Positions 45,776 through 58,407 of a DNA stretch of 64,000 bases are shown in pieces; position 1 is the stretch's first letter, and every line of letters begins with the position of its first letter. The notes beneath the pieces are model-generated. The model made no database searches. It was given only the letters and a program-made list of their open reading frames with translations, and was not told the DNA's origin. The DNA is taken from contig NW_004450661.1 in NCBI RefSeq assembly GCF_000321225.1, positions 81,591 to 145,590 on the forward strand, written 5' to 3'. The position numbers and the translations under genes were made by a program. The stretch is from Odobenus rosmarus divergens. Its lineage: Eukaryota > Chordata > Mammalia > Carnivora > Odobenidae.

Positions 45776-47544
45776 GACAGTCAATTGCAGTGCTGGATTT
45801 GTGACCCCATTTCTCAAAGAGATACCAAAATATTGCAAGGCGTACAGGACTTGGCATGAAAAGCACTTGTGCAGAAGTACAAATGAGCTTGCTTCAATGA
45901 GGGCTGACGACTGTTGAGAGCAATTTATTTATCTCCCAAAATGAAGTGCTATTTTGTTTAAAAGGGGTCAAATGGGCCACCTCTCTGTACTCCGTAAACT
46001 CAAGCAGCAGATGCACATTCGAAATAATAGCAACTTTATTTGCAAAACATCTTTTATCTTGTTAGTCCATAACGTGCTTTACAAACTCAATAAATGACTG
46101 TAATATATTTTTATAAACATTGGTTAAAACACTGACGTTTTAATATATTTCATGTCATAAAGTATATTAGTTTTCTAAAAAAGCTGTCCCACAGTAATTT
46201 TGCTAGTACTTACATTAAAGGCTGTCCCTTGCACTTCACAAAACATGTCAGTCTCCTGACAGACAGAGGGTGGAGAGTTTTTTCTCTTGACAGGGACACA
46301 GTTTCCTGTGATGCTTTAGTCACGGGGTCCTCGTTAGGTCTCTACCCTCATCTTCCCTGACCTAATTGTAGAGAAGTGAATGCTGAAGGAAAGATGAGTG
46401 CAGAAGACACGCGCACAATCACCTTTCTGGGTGATAATCCTACGATCTTAGTGTAACGTTAATGGGCCAAAAATGTATGTGATGTTAATTTAGTGACTTG
46501 TGAGAAAGCATCTGGAGTTTAATGTAGCAACATGGACTACGCAAAAAATGTAATCATAATGCCGGCAAGGCTCAGTGCTCTGGATGAAGCCCAAATTGTT
46601 AGTCAGTGCCACGAGGGTATTTAAAGCCAAGCTGGAGAAAGGGGAATTCATGGGAAATGCCATGACATGCTCCCCAATGCCTCTGATCAGCTACCATTTG
46701 GTTATAATACAAAAACAATTTGAGGAAGAGTTTTGCAAAAACAGATAGAAAAGGTGCTCTAGGGGAAACGAAGGGAATACGGAAATGCTTTGCTTTTGCT
46801 TTTGTTTTTCTTTAGGTCATTTTATCTGTGCTTCATCTGATAGGTTATGAAGATATATTAATAAGTACTTTTTCTTGGAACATAGATTCAGTTTGCATGA
46901 GGACATCGCATTTAGCGGTATCTCTGGGTTTTGGGTAAGGCAGAGCACTCTGGTTAGGAAGGGTAGTTGGAACTTGGCTTTTAAAATGGTGGAATGGGTC
47001 CTATCAATCATGGTTATAAGGTATTTTTGGAAAAATAAAATGTTACCAAAGCACTAGGTCACTGAAGCCATTATAAGCTCCTATGATAAATCTGAGTTGG
47101 GCTTACCTGGATACTTATTTCCTGGGAAGGAAGTTGGATGGGGAGAAGACAGAAACATACAGGAGTATTGGGGGCTTCTTTCTTCAAAATACAGAGAGGG
47201 TGATAGCAAGTGCTTGATCATTTGCTTGCTGAAGCTATGCCTGTAATGTTCGGACCTTGTCACTTTCTTTGCAGATAAATAATTTGATGTCTAAAATGTG
47301 TTTGTATTATGTTAGAATTTCCTGGAGCAAATGGCTGAACATATTGAGAATGTACGTCATCAAAAGGATTTATTTGGCCGAAATTTCATTATAAGTTATA
47401 TAAAGAATAACTTCATGGATGCCACATGCCACTCTTAATTGGGTAGATAATGGGAAGGAAGTGGAGAAGGGGTCACTAACATTAGGGGCAGGTGTTATAT
47501 TCACATGTGTCTGAGTCCAGTATTCTATTAAGCATAGATGTCTC
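45776..47544. other. No gene recognised
   Basis: About 1.8 kb with no obvious repeat in most of it and no supportable gene. It contains several AT-rich blocks with clustered TAAT cores (46020-46160). Confidence 0.4.
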
Positions 47545-47700
47545 AGTGCTAGACCTGGTTCCCTCTCCAAGTTCATTTCGTGACCTTAGGCAAGTCCCTC
47601 GACCCCTTTGCACATCACTTTTCCCATCTGTAAATTGGGGGCGTGTAGTACCCAACCTATATATTTTTTATAAGATTCTAAATAGGGCTAAAGGAGAAAA
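47545..47700 (+). mobile_element. MIR element
   Basis: 'cgtgaccttaggcaagtccc', 'ttttcccatctgtaaattgg' are MIR core phrases. Confidence 0.8.
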
Positions 47701-49060
47701 TGTATGCAATGTTGCTATTAAAAGTATAAGGATATATATATCATACATATATATATATTTAATAATTTGTTGTTACTCTGAATTGATTTTAGTACACCAG
47801 CTTCCTGTCCTCAGGATCTCTTTGGGATATGAAAGCTCTATAGAGGAGCTACTTCCAATGAGTTAGGCTTTCTATATAAAAAGTAGACACCCCTGGAAGG
47901 AACAAGGAGAAGTGTATAAATAAGTACGTGGACAGAGTTTCCAGCAACCAGAATTGACTTCACAGCAATTCATTCCCTCCCTATAAACTCCGGGAGGGTG
48001 GGAGAGAAACTGATTTCAATGTGAGAGACTTCTTTTTAACCTTACTCGACACACAATGACATTATTTCGTCATATATAATGATATGTCTGCATGCAAGTA
48101 ATGATTTCCAGGCTACTTTAAGGATCTCTCCCTACATACAGAGTTATACATCATTCAATTTGTCAGAATCCTGATTGCAACAAAAATTGATGTCTGGTCA
48201 GAAGTTCATTCTCATGTTCCCACACAGACCATATGCATTTGAAATGCAGAAGGAGTCAGGTGGGTAGAAAGAAACATGGAAAGTTTCACTCTTTTCTTCC
48301 TTCCACTCCCTATCTGCCCCTGTTCTCTCTCCACTAACAAAAGAGTATGAGAAAGATGGGGCATCTAAAGTAGCAGGGAGATTGTCAAAATGTGTTGTTT
48401 TTTTTTTGTCTCAGAAGGGAATCACAGGTCTCTAAAGAAGAATCAGCATGTTCACCTACCTGGTGGCAACCTTCTTCAAACCCCACTACACACAGAGGGA
48501 ACACTTTCTCTCTAGGAGGAAGGGATGGGTTATATCAAGTCGACAAATAACTAGGGAAGGAACATAGGGCATAACTACCAGTGTTTGATACAGTTGTCGT
48601 AAGGTGGAAAACTGAGACCATTGACTGATTTACATAAAACAAAATGGAACACCCAGATATTCTTGAGGGGTGTAGCTGAGAGGGCTATCAATTCGCTGAA
48701 ATACATTTCTTTTTCCTCTTGGGCACATTGCTGGACTACATTCTCCTCCATCCTTCCAGTGATAGGAGCCACTCCTGGGCCAAAGTGGTTCAGAAGCAAT
48801 GCACTTCCCCCCTACTGTCTGTCCTTCCCTGCCCACTAGCTGAATGGAAAAGCCTCTAAGAAGCTAGAGAAGGATGAGGCAACACAAGAAAAAACACCAA
48901 AAAGGAACTTGTATTAGTAAGAATATAGCCTCCCCGGATTGATAATAAAGGGAGAGACAGTCCTCTCTACACTGGATTTGTCGGGTAGTTCAACTGAACA
49001 GTAAAAGCAGTAACTTGAAACTGTGACTCAATGAACAACTGAAGTCTACACCAATAAGTA
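47701..49060. other. No gene recognised
   Basis: A TA-rich microsatellite at about 47728-47760, then unique-looking sequence with short domain-free frames. Confidence 0.4.
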
Positions 49061-49089
49061 AAATAATAATAATAATAATAATAATAATG
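49061..49089. repeat. (AAT)n microsatellite
   Basis: About nine perfect aat units. The tyrosine-run reading frame opposite it is an artefact. Confidence 0.93.
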
Positions 49090-49092
49090 AAG

Positions 49093-49295
49093 TCTATACC
49101 AGTGGTCTTCAAAGCATGGTTTCCAAACAAGCAGCATCAACATTACCTGGGAACATGTCATAAATGCGAATTCTTCGGTCCCACAACAGATCTACAGAAT
49201 CAGATGTTCTGTGGGTGAAGTCCAGCAATTTTCAGAAGCCCTCCTGGTGGTTCCGATGGATGCTCAAGTTTGAGCACTGTTCATGTTTGAGCACT
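49093..49295 (+). mobile_element. MER5A-type hAT-Charlie MITE
   Basis: Start 'accagtggtcttcaaagcat', middle 'gcagcatcaacattacctgg', 'tacagaatcagatgttctg', end 'caagtttgagcactg'. A near full-length, diverged copy. Confidence 0.88.
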
Positions 49296-50699
49296 GATAA
49301 GCACTCTTCTGGAGATTTCAGGACCAGGATGGATTTTGAAACATGTTCACAAAGGTAAATGGTTCAATGCTCCCAATTCTGAAATGCTGATATACTCTTC
49401 AGGCATATTTGCCAATATGAAAAGAACAAATTGGAACAAAGGCATTACTGACACTTCGCTTCAAGCCAGAACCTAATTAAAGAAAAAAAAAAAAAAAAGA
49501 CTTGCATCAGGTTAAAATGTATCAGATTTGTCTAGAAATGTGTATGATCCCAAGCCTGCATATTTCCTGGTTAGGGCAAGGTTAGGTAGAAGATTTGTGT
49601 GGGATTGGAAGAGATAGAATTGTCTGAGCATTTAGTAGAGAGTAGCTTTTTCTAGGGCATATTTGAAGGAGCTGAGCCTCCCCCAGAACCTCAAAGCTTC
49701 AAAAAGTTTTGCATAATTTTCAAACAGTATCCTGAATACTCAAGGGAAGTGGGTTCAGCCCTGTGGTAGGTGGTTCTATTAGCAAGGGAGTTTAGAAGCT
49801 TGCCCAGTCCACCTCTCATATGCCCAACAGCTGCCCTTTTATTCTTAAATCAAAAGAACTGCAAGGGATAAATTCTGTGCAGCTCCTACTTTGTCATGGA
49901 GCACAGCAGCAGACCCCCATAAAAATGCTTAATCCCAGGGGCTGATTCTTACCCACTTGGATGGAAATGAGAAAGGAAAAGCTATGCCATTTGGATTCTA
50001 CTGTCTGACCCCTTCCAGCTGCACCATCTTGCACCCAGCGTGTCAGGTTCATAAATAACCCCACCTCCAGTCTGGCCCCTATTCACGTCCTATCAAGGGA
50101 GGCAAGACAAGATTTCATGGATCAGCTGGGGAGATTTGAAGGCCTAACCTCGAGGTCACATAGATCTCGACTGTGTTTCTCTGCCTGCCTTTGTTTCATG
50201 CTGAGTCCAAAGAGATTTTCCCTTCTGGGGAAAAACGGTTCTCCCTTCCCTTCCTCTGCAATGACCAATACTAGGTGGGTGGCCATTTGTAGAGAAGGGA
50301 TGTGTTGGTACGAGGGTCCACATGTAGTCTAAGAGAGAAGATAGGGGGATAAAAGACAACCAGAGCTGAGGCTAAGGCAAGACAAGTGAAGCCCATGATG
50401 CACTTGCCTCAAGCACAAATTAAAGTGCTGCCCAAAAGCTCACTAAACAAGATAAATGGTATTTTAATGTACCATTTTCAAAAATCAGAATTAAAGCAAA
50501 AACAAAACCCAGGATATCAAAAATGTCAATAAAGACAGGAACATATTTCTGAGTTTTCCTTTTGCTTTAGGTTCCAATGGTTCTACCTAGGACTACCTGT
50601 GACTACCAGCCACGACAGTGGAACTATGTTCAGTTCTGTATACAACAGATGGGTGACTGATGAGTAAAACTAATTCTCTGAGGCCAGATTTACCAGTGG
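49296..50699. other. No gene recognised; poly(A) run
   Basis: A poly(A) run of about 16 bases at 49482-49498 may be an old retroposon tail. No supportable gene; short frames only. Confidence 0.4.
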
Positions 50700-50702
50700 T
50701 GA

Positions 50703-50749
<47 letters not shown>

Positions 50750-50803
50750 GAAGGAAGGAAGGAAGGAAGAAAGGAAGAAAGGAAGAACGAGAGAGAGAGA
50801 GAA
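50700..50803. repeat. (GAAA)n/(GGAA)n array
   Basis: About 12 perfect gaaa units run into ggaa and gaaa/ggaa mixtures, then a short ga run. It is an uninterrupted polypurine tract of about 100 bases on the plus strand. Confidence 0.95.
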
Positions 50804-50854
50804 ATGTGAAGGCAAGAAGGTGATCAAAAAAAAAAAGAGGAAGAGGAACAAAAA

Positions 50855-51062
50855 GATGGATTGAGTGCTTTTAAAGTGTGCGTAGGCATTGTACTAAGCA
50901 CATTGCATGTATTAATTCATGCAGTCCTCAAAACATTATGAAGCAGATGGTATTATTGTCACCACTTGGTAGGCAAGGACAGACATGCAGAGGTCGGTTT
51001 TCCAAGATCATGTTAGTAAACGGCAGAGCTGCGATGTCACTGAGGCTTGAGGGCCTTTGTTT
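50855..51062 (+). mobile_element. MIR element
   Basis: 'attgtactaagcacattgca', 'attcatgcagtcctcaaaac' and 'gtaaacggcagagctg' follow MIR order. Confidence 0.8.
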
Positions 51063-51899
51063 TTAACCAGCATGAATTCAAGGAAGGGACAGAGGAACCA
51101 GGGAGGAAGTGAAAGGGAGAGAAAACGATATCCCGGCTTCCAGGCCTTTCTAAGTCCCCAGTCGCAAAGCAGACATGAAGGGATGGTGGCTGTTGGAAGA
51201 CCAGTTTAGCGTCTTTGAACAGGAGACAAAAGCATACTTGAGACACTTGCTGTTGTGCTGGCACAGAATATCTACTTAATGTTGGTTGTTTTCACATCCT
51301 GACATCTCCCACTTGACAAGGAAATGCTCAGCGTGCCATGAAAGAAACAGAAGCCAGAGCGGAGCAGAAGGCGGTGGCGGCGGATGGCGGGACCGCCGCT
51401 CATCTGCTTCTCTGGCCCCCTCCTTCCCAAATAGGTCTCGTTCTGCCTCTCATTCTCTAAATCTTTCTCCGTAGAATGCAAGAAACAGAACACAGAGATG
51501 GGTATATATTATTTATTTACTTACTTATTTATAGGTTATATCTACGTGTACTGTGTAAGTATTTAAAACCTGACTGGATCCAGAGCCACAAGAATGATGT
51601 CTCCATTGCAGGGGGGTACCCGGTGCGCAGGTTTAAGTATGATCGATGGGGCCACCTCAGTAAACTGCGGTGAGAGAAACGGAATAACCCTGAAATGAGA
51701 CCGGGGGTGGAAGGGGGTAGGGTCCTACTGGTGTAATATTACTGGAACAAGATGCAGGGAGAAGTAATTTACTCTGAAGTGACAGTCCGAAGGCGAAAAA
51801 TAAACTAACAGGAGGGAGTTTAGGCTCATTAGCAGCCTGGTCTCAATATTTCATTATTAATGATAATAAAAAGAAGGAGGGAGAAAAGGCATAGGATCA
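51063..51899. other. No gene recognised
   Basis: Includes a short CG-rich patch (about 51360-51400) and otherwise unique-looking sequence. No supportable gene. Confidence 0.4.
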
Positions 51900-52400
51900 T
51901 GTGCGCCCCCCCTCCTCCAACCCCCTCCCTAACCCCGCACCCCCCACCCCTCCACCCCCGCCAGCCAGCTCAGAGGCTCACAATAGCCGGGCTCGGGGAC
52001 TCCGTTTCAGTCGCGGCACACAAAGGCCCTTCCAAGAGAACGAAACACCAGGCAAGATGAAGAATGGGTTAGCTCTGGTCCTGGTCTGCTCTAGTCTAAA
52101 TGCCTGACTCGGTGGGGCCCCTCTGCGGGATTCTGCCTGATTTATTAGAACCTCTGCGGTGGGCAGGGAGGCCCCCCCACCGCTGCTCCGCAGCCCCGGC
52201 TGGATGAGCAACGGTGAAAGGGGAGACCTCGCCGAGCTGCCCCAGGGATTTCTCGGGCAACGCCCCTCCGGGCGGGAGGCAATCACTCCTTCCCGAGATT
52301 GTATATTGTCTGCACCCAGACCGGGAAGGAACAAAGATACCGGAATCAATAGCGATGGTCTGAATATAAAAGGCAACCGGATACATCCCAAAGATGGTAA
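51900..52400. promoter_or_regulatory. CpG-island-like unique segment with G-quadruplex motif
   Basis: The plus strand of 51904-51962 is nearly all C with T/A spacers, so the minus strand holds several G-runs of 4 to 7 with loops of 1 to 4. From about 51955 to 52385 I count some 27 CpG by hand at near 60% GC, which borders on the usual CpG-island criteria. A TATAAAA lies at 52365-52371. No repeat family and no exon is recognised. It may be an orphan promoter or an enhancer; frames of 96 to 137 codons here are products of GC content. Confidence 0.4.
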
Positions 52401-52784
52401 CGAAAGCCTAAAAATAAAATTCTACAGTAAGCAAGCATGCTGGATTCAGTTTAATTTAAAATGGCTATCAGGCTCTACCTGTTGCTCAAATAAACAAAAT
52501 GGCAATTGTCTTTTCTATGCCACCTGACTGCCACTGCTGGCAAATATTTTGCTGTGCATAACTGACACATTTTCTTCCTGACCGTGATTTTCATAACCCA
52601 GCCGGTCTGGCCTGGTCCATTTGTCTGTTTTGGGCCATTTCTGAAATTGTCAATATGGTTATACTAGTGTTAATCTTGTTGGGAAAAACAGTAGCTCCCT
52701 TCCTCTGCTGCCATCACCCAATGGCCTTGAACAATTAAAAACATATTCTAGATCATCTCTTCTCTTGTCAGTGTCCTTGTAATT
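52401..52784. other. Unique sequence beside the CpG-rich segment
   Basis: No repeat or gene recognised. Confidence 0.4.
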
Positions 52785-53230
52785 TATTAACATGACAGAA
52801 TTATCCATCAAACCAACAGCTAGGTAAGGGTCCACCACTGTGCTGGGCACAGTGCTGTTATAATGACTTACAGAAATGAACCAAATACATATGAGGTCTC
52901 TTTCCTCTTGTTGCTTATAGACTTTTGGGGGGAGCAGTATGAAGCAGCAAATGCACAAATAACCATAGAATAACAAAATAACCAATCATGTTAAGTGGGG
53001 TAAAGAAAATGATCTGGTGCTATGGAGAAGCCTAGAGGACTGGAAAGCTACTTTCCAGGGGGTGGTCTAATCAGCTTCTCAGAGGACGTGCATTTAAGCT
53101 GAGACCTGAAGGGAGCAGTGGCCAGCTCAAAGAATCAGAGGAGGAAGAGAATTCCAAGCAGAGGGACTATCCGAGTGAAGGCCCGGAGTCAAAAAAGAGC
53201 ATTTCGTTTCTTGTTCAGGTAGGAGGAAGA
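52785..53230 (-). mobile_element. LINE-2, antisense
   Basis: 'ccactgtgctgggcacagtg', 'ggtgctatggagaagcc'-type text, 'tctcagaggacgtgcattta', 'agctgagacctgaaggg', 'aattccaagcagagggac' and 'gtgaaggcccggag' are the reversed L2 3' region in order. Confidence 0.8.
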
Positions 53231-53747
53231 GGCCAGCCGGAGCATGGCGCTGAAGGGAGGGCGGTGTCATCTGGGACTTCAGAGTGGGCAAAGAGTGCCA
53301 TGAAGTGCATCCAAGGTCTTTCTGGCTCCAGCGTGCAGAGTAAGCTGGGGGTGAGACAAGCCCAGAAGCAGGGAGACCTGCCAGGGAGCTTCTCAGTGGG
53401 ACAGGAGGGAGGTGGAAGGGAGATCAGGACTGGCTCAGAGATGTCTGGCTACACCCTCTGAAGTGACTCTTCAGTATAACAGTGAACACTGCAGTTAGTG
53501 GGTCTAGACGCAGACACACATTCTTTGTACACAAGGTACATATGGAGTCAAATCTGCATACCGATTCGCCTTAATGTGGACAACTGATGTCCGGGCGCAA
53601 AGATCATCCTACCCTATGTCACCAGGCAGGTCAAGAAGTCTATATTCTTTTTTCTGGTTGTGATTTTTTTTTTTTCCTCCCACTTTCCTGAGTCCTCCTT
53701 AGTTTTCTCCTTTTAGTACAGAACCTGATGATTTCTAAGTTGGGGCA
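53231..53747. other. No gene recognised
   Basis: Unique-looking sequence without a supportable gene. Confidence 0.4.
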
Positions 53748-53922
53748 GCAATTCTCATAGTGTGGTCCTGAGACCCAACTGCATCAGCGTGACCTGGGAA
53801 TTTGTTGGAAATATAAACACAGATCGACTGAATCAGGAACTCTGGAGGTGGGCGCTCAGCCATTTGTGTTTTAACAGTCCTCCAAGTGATTCTGACTCAC
53901 ACTGAAGTTTGAGAACCATTAT
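53748..53922 (+). mobile_element. MER5A-type MITE
   Basis: 'attctcatagtgtggtcctg', 'gactgaatcaggaactctgg', 'gtgttttaacagtcctccaa' and the end 'aagtttgagaaccatt' follow the MER5A consensus. Confidence 0.9.
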
Positions 53923-54258
53923 TCGACCGCTGCTCTGTATCTGCACCATCCAATACGGCTCTCACTCACCACACGTGCCTGTTGAGTCCTTGAAATGTGC
54001 CCGGTCTTAACTGAGATATGGAGTATAAAATACACACCAGACTTCAAAGGCTTAGTACAAAAAACAAATGTAGATTTCTCTTAATAATTTTTTATATTGA
54101 CACATGTTGAAATAATATGCTTAATATTTAGGGTTAAAATGTATTATGGAAACCAAAATGAATGAATTATACTTGTTTTTTTTTTTACCCTTTTAATGTC
54201 CGTCAGAAAACTTAATATTACATGTGTAATACATTCTGTGTTTTTATTGGGCAGCACT
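53923..54258. other. No gene recognised
   Basis: AT-rich unique-looking sequence; no supportable gene. Confidence 0.4.
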
Positions 54259-54432
54259 GCTTCTCTTCATTCAATGTGCATAGGAATTGCCTGAGGCGGT
54301 GGGGCGGGAATCTTGTTAAAATGCAGATTCTGATCTAATAGGTCTGGGATGAGGGCTGAAATTCTGCATTGGAAGCAAGCTCCCAGGAGATGCTCATGCT
54401 GCTGGTCTGTGGACCACACTTTGAGTAGCAGG
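54259..54432 (-). mobile_element. MER5-type MITE, antisense
   Basis: 'cttgttaaaatgcagattct', 'gagatgctcatgctgctgg' and 'ctgtggaccacactttgag' are the reversed MER5 order. Confidence 0.86.
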
Positions 54433-54509
54433 ACACTGATACATGTTGGGGAAGTTTCTGAAAGCAAGTCTAGTATCACTGAACAACCACTAAATGTGAA
54501 ATCGGTACA

Positions 54510-54650
54510 CCTGACAGAATCCCATCTCTGCTTCATATTAGCTATATGACCTTGGACAAGTCATTTTTTAAACTGACAAATGTAGATCATAGAAATAACT
54601 AATAACACTTGATTACTGTGTGGTTTAAATAATGTTGATAGAATGATTTT
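54510..54650 (+). mobile_element. MIR fragment
   Basis: 'tagctatatgaccttggaca' followed by 'agtcattttttaaac' is a MIR core. Confidence 0.65.
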
Positions 54651-56725
54651 TATATTATCAAGGCCAAATAGAGCTAAATAATTATTCCACATCATGCGTG
54701 CACACATACATGCACACAGGATCAAGCATTGAACATGCTAGGGTGAGTGATGCATAGGCAATTTTCCAGTTTCTAAAATAATTCAAGGCTACAAAGAGTG
54801 ATATTTGGATATTTGGATATTCCAAATTTCCTCCCAATTATTTCTGTCTGGATGATCTGAGTAATTGTGACCAAGGAGAAGTAGTTATCTGAGAGGGACA
54901 ATAGTATTTCGCCAGCATTTCTTTCAGAAGAATTTGGTGATTGATCGATGGCTTTGATTCTTTCCCAAAGGGTGGGGCCCCAGGGGGACGTTATTCTAAA
55001 TACCCAGCTAAATACTCAGCTCCAGGTCTCAGAGAATCAGAACATCCGCAAAGCTAGGGGCTCCAGCAGATTAGACTTCATCAGTAATTAGCAAGCAACC
55101 AGACTCCTAGAAGGAGTCACTTTGTGACCAGAGGGAAAAGAGAACAGAACTAGCCTGCGACTTTGTCATCATTAGGAAGATGGGGAAAGCGGGAAAGATG
55201 CATAAAGCAGTAGTCCCTTAAAGCATAACTGTCATGCTGTGGTGGCAACATCCATATGGTTGAGATTAGCCGAGCTCTCCCTCTAGGGCTGTAGTGCTGG
55301 GAATCCAAGATGGCAGGATAGGGCCGGAAGGCTCAGAAACAGGATATATTGTGCAGGAGCACTGCCCTGGGTGCTTAGATGGAAAATGTTGCAATTAGCT
55401 GTAACAGAAAGAGAAATTGTTTTGTTACCTGCTGGCACCAAATCCTCCCTCACCTATCTCCACCCCCACCCCCCCACCACACACAGAGTTTATTTATTCC
55501 CTCCCCTGCCTAAGCAAAGAGGTGTGGAATAGCGGAATAGCTATAACTTCTTCTTCAAGAAGGTTACTAACATGTTAATTTGTCATTTCTGGACAGGGAA
55601 GGGGGAGTCCTTCTCAATCTTTCTAAAAATAGTTTTCTCTAGAAGGGAAAGACTAGGTTGTTTAGAGCAAAGCAAGATCCGGGTCCTGCCACGTCCACTG
55701 CTGGACTCACTGGTGGCACATCTCATGCACAGTGCAGAAGGCTACATAAAATCAGGACAGTAGCCCCGAGTAGCAATGGATTCAGAAGACCCAGCTCTAT
55801 TTGCAAGTTGTACTAACCCATAGACTGAGGGTAAATCATTCCTCCTCCCTGGGCCGTGGTGCAACATCTTTAAAATGAGATTTGAGGACAAGGTCTAAAA
55901 AGTCCTCTTCAGCCACAATATCCTGCTATTGCAAAGCGTAATTTGCTTATATAAAATGACCCCGTGGTAGGGACCTCCCTGCTGACGGGGCACAGGCGTG
56001 CCTGTGGAGAGCAGGTACTGTGGCAGACAGGCTGAGACAACATGAACACCACACTCATGACCCAAAGTTACAGTGTCTGGGAGGCCAGGACACGCCAGCC
56101 TCTTTGCGACAGTGGATATATTTGTTTTCTTCTCCTGTGAAGTGAGACCTTCAGTGGACGTGAAGTTTGCCACAAGGGCCTTCCCCATTTCCTTTCTTGC
56201 TGCTCATGCCCCAGCCAAAGGCCCAGGTCTTTGGGATCTCCTCCCTCTCTTGGAATCAATTGCACTCTCCAGGAATGATCTCATAATATAGTCTCAAGAA
56301 AAAGAAGGAAATTTGTATTTAATAGCCTAATATACGCCAGTCACTTCAATAGAATCTCTTATTTAGTTTAATCTTCATTACTAGGGCCAAGACTAGGAGG
56401 AAGTGAATGAGGTGCCTACTTGCTTGGACACATAATGTAAGGAGGCCCTGGCTCCTGAAGGTCATGAATGCAAGGCAGACTCACATACCACCCTGAGGGG
56501 GTGCACCTCCTTAAATTTTGCACCTAGGCATCTCTCTTGTCTCACCTAGTTCTGGTCCTCTTAACTCTGTTTGTACTTGTATTCCCATGTCATAGATATG
56601 GAATCAGCCATAGACAGGCCCAAAGTCGCACAGCCCCAAGCCTGACATTAAGACCCATCTGTTTGCTTTATCCCAGCAGTGCAGTAGTTAGTGGCACAGA
56701 TCCTGGACAGTTTAGAAGAGCTTGC
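54651..56725. other. No gene recognised; possible MIR remnant
   Basis: About 2 kb without a supportable gene. 'gcccaaagtcgcacagc' near 56620 resembles a reversed MIR core. A C-rich run lies at about 55460-55480. Confidence 0.4.
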
Positions 56726-56930
56726 TAGTTGGGCATTCTGGTGCTGATATTTGCTAATTAGTAGCCTCAGCCAACTTACTTAGATACTCCACTGTAGTTT
56801 CCTGGTCTACACAAAGCAGGTGATAGTAGCACCTACTTCATAATGTTGTAATTAAGATTAAAGGAGTATCACACAGAATGTGCTTAAAACAGTGTCGGGA
56901 ACAAGTATGTCTCAATACATGTTATCTACT
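56726..56930 (+). mobile_element. MIR element
   Basis: 'agtttcctggtctacacaaa', 'acctacttcataatgttgta' and 'gtgcttaaaacagtg' follow MIR order. Confidence 0.75.
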
Positions 56931-56938
56931 TGGTAATG

Positions 56939-57227
56939 ACGGTGGTGGTGACGGAGATAATCATGGTGGTGGTGATGGTGATGATGGTGGTGGTGGTGGT
57001 GATGATGGTGATAATGATGGTGTTGATGATGGTGGTGATGGTGGTGGCAATGATGGTGATGATGATGGTGATGGTGGTGGTGGTGATGATGGTGATGATG
57101 GTGGTGATGGTGGTGATGATGATGGTGATTATGATGATGGTGATGATTGTGGTGATGGTGGTGGTGATGATGGTGGTGATGGTGGTGGTGATGATGGTGA
57201 TGATGGTGGTGATGATGATGATGATGA
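56939..57227. repeat. GGT/GAT trinucleotide array, about 290 bp
   Basis: Almost every triplet is ggt or gat (with a few aat, gac, gtg register variants) for some 96 triplets. Reading frames of 150 codons (Gly/Asp) and 102 codons (Met/Val) on the plus strand and 115 codons (Ile/Thr) on the minus strand exist only because the array has no stops. It is not a gene. Confidence 0.96.
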
Positions 57228-58395
57228 CAGTGTCTTGATAAATGTTGGTTGCTATTACTATTGTTCTCATCATATTATTGACTTACAGTGCTCAGTGAAT
57301 TATCCTTCCCATGAGTTTTTTGCATTTTAGCAGGAATTACTCTCCTAAATCCTGTATCTCCAATCATAAATTACTAGATGTCATCACTGAATCCAGGCAA
57401 ATTATCTTTTGGAGGAATTAGAGAGGTGGTACCAAATCACACAGTGAATGTCATTTCCAGCTCAAATGGCCAGCCTGCAAACCTATGGCTTTGTGCATTA
57501 TGGAAATGACTTTCTCTTCAGAATCAGGCAGTTAATTCAACAGGGAGAATTTGTCAGGTGTTGCAATTTGGGCCCATGTGCCCTCCTCCATCAGGCTAGC
57601 ATTTCCTAAATTTTGCCCCATGGAACCCAAGATATTCCTCCTCCTCCTCAACGCAGACTGCTCATCCAGGAGGTAGTCTGCGCCCTTGGGAGGCCCTGGC
57701 CCCAACAATATATGGTTGGATTGTCCCCGCCACCTTAACTTGCCTCCTTTCACAGTCGATTACTCCCCCATTAACTGTTGTTGTTAATAATCTGCAAAAC
57801 ACATTTTGCTGGCGACGCCAAGTGCCATAAGGAAGAAAAGCAGTGGCTGGCATTATTTAACTGACCTCCCCATTAGCAGGGCTTGTGAGTGTGGTCATTG
57901 GACCAGTGTCACAAATGGGCTAATGGCTGGTGCCTGAGCCCAGCTCTCATCAAGCAGAGTCAGCTTGTCACAGGGTGTTTTGGAGATGCTCAGGATGTGA
58001 AAAAGCTGATAAAACCAAACGGGGGTTCCTGATGGTGACACATGAACTTGGCATCTAGCCTGCAAAGGAGTGGTCGTTTGACTTGTGCCTCTACACTAGA
58101 CCGCCTTCAGGGAGGACAGACATAAAGCAGGGGTGACAAATGAAAAGTGAAGGCTGAGTCACTGCTCTTGGGGCACGGAGCCTGGCACCCAGCTAGATTG
58201 CCCTGAAGAGACCGTGTGCTATGAGTTTTCTTCCAGGGGCTGGTGTCCCTGGTCACCGCCGCCGTGGAGCTGCTTGTCTCTATACTGACAACTCCGATTT
58301 CATCAGCCCAAAGAAGACCCCAAAGGGGCACTTGATGGGTGTCACTCTGGGTGTCACACTGGATAATGCCCAAACACCCACTGAACTCCTGAGCA
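57228..58395. other. No gene recognised
   Basis: Unique-looking sequence with short domain-free frames. Confidence 0.4.
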
Positions 58396-58407
58396 GAAGG
58401 AAGTCTT

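Noticed and set aside
56939..57227. CRISPR-like repeat array
   Set aside because: It is a continuous trinucleotide array without spacers, in mammalian DNA.
56878..57330. 150-codon Gly/Asp-rich reading frame
   Set aside because: It is the GGT/GAT array plus short flanks, equally open in other frames and on the other strand.
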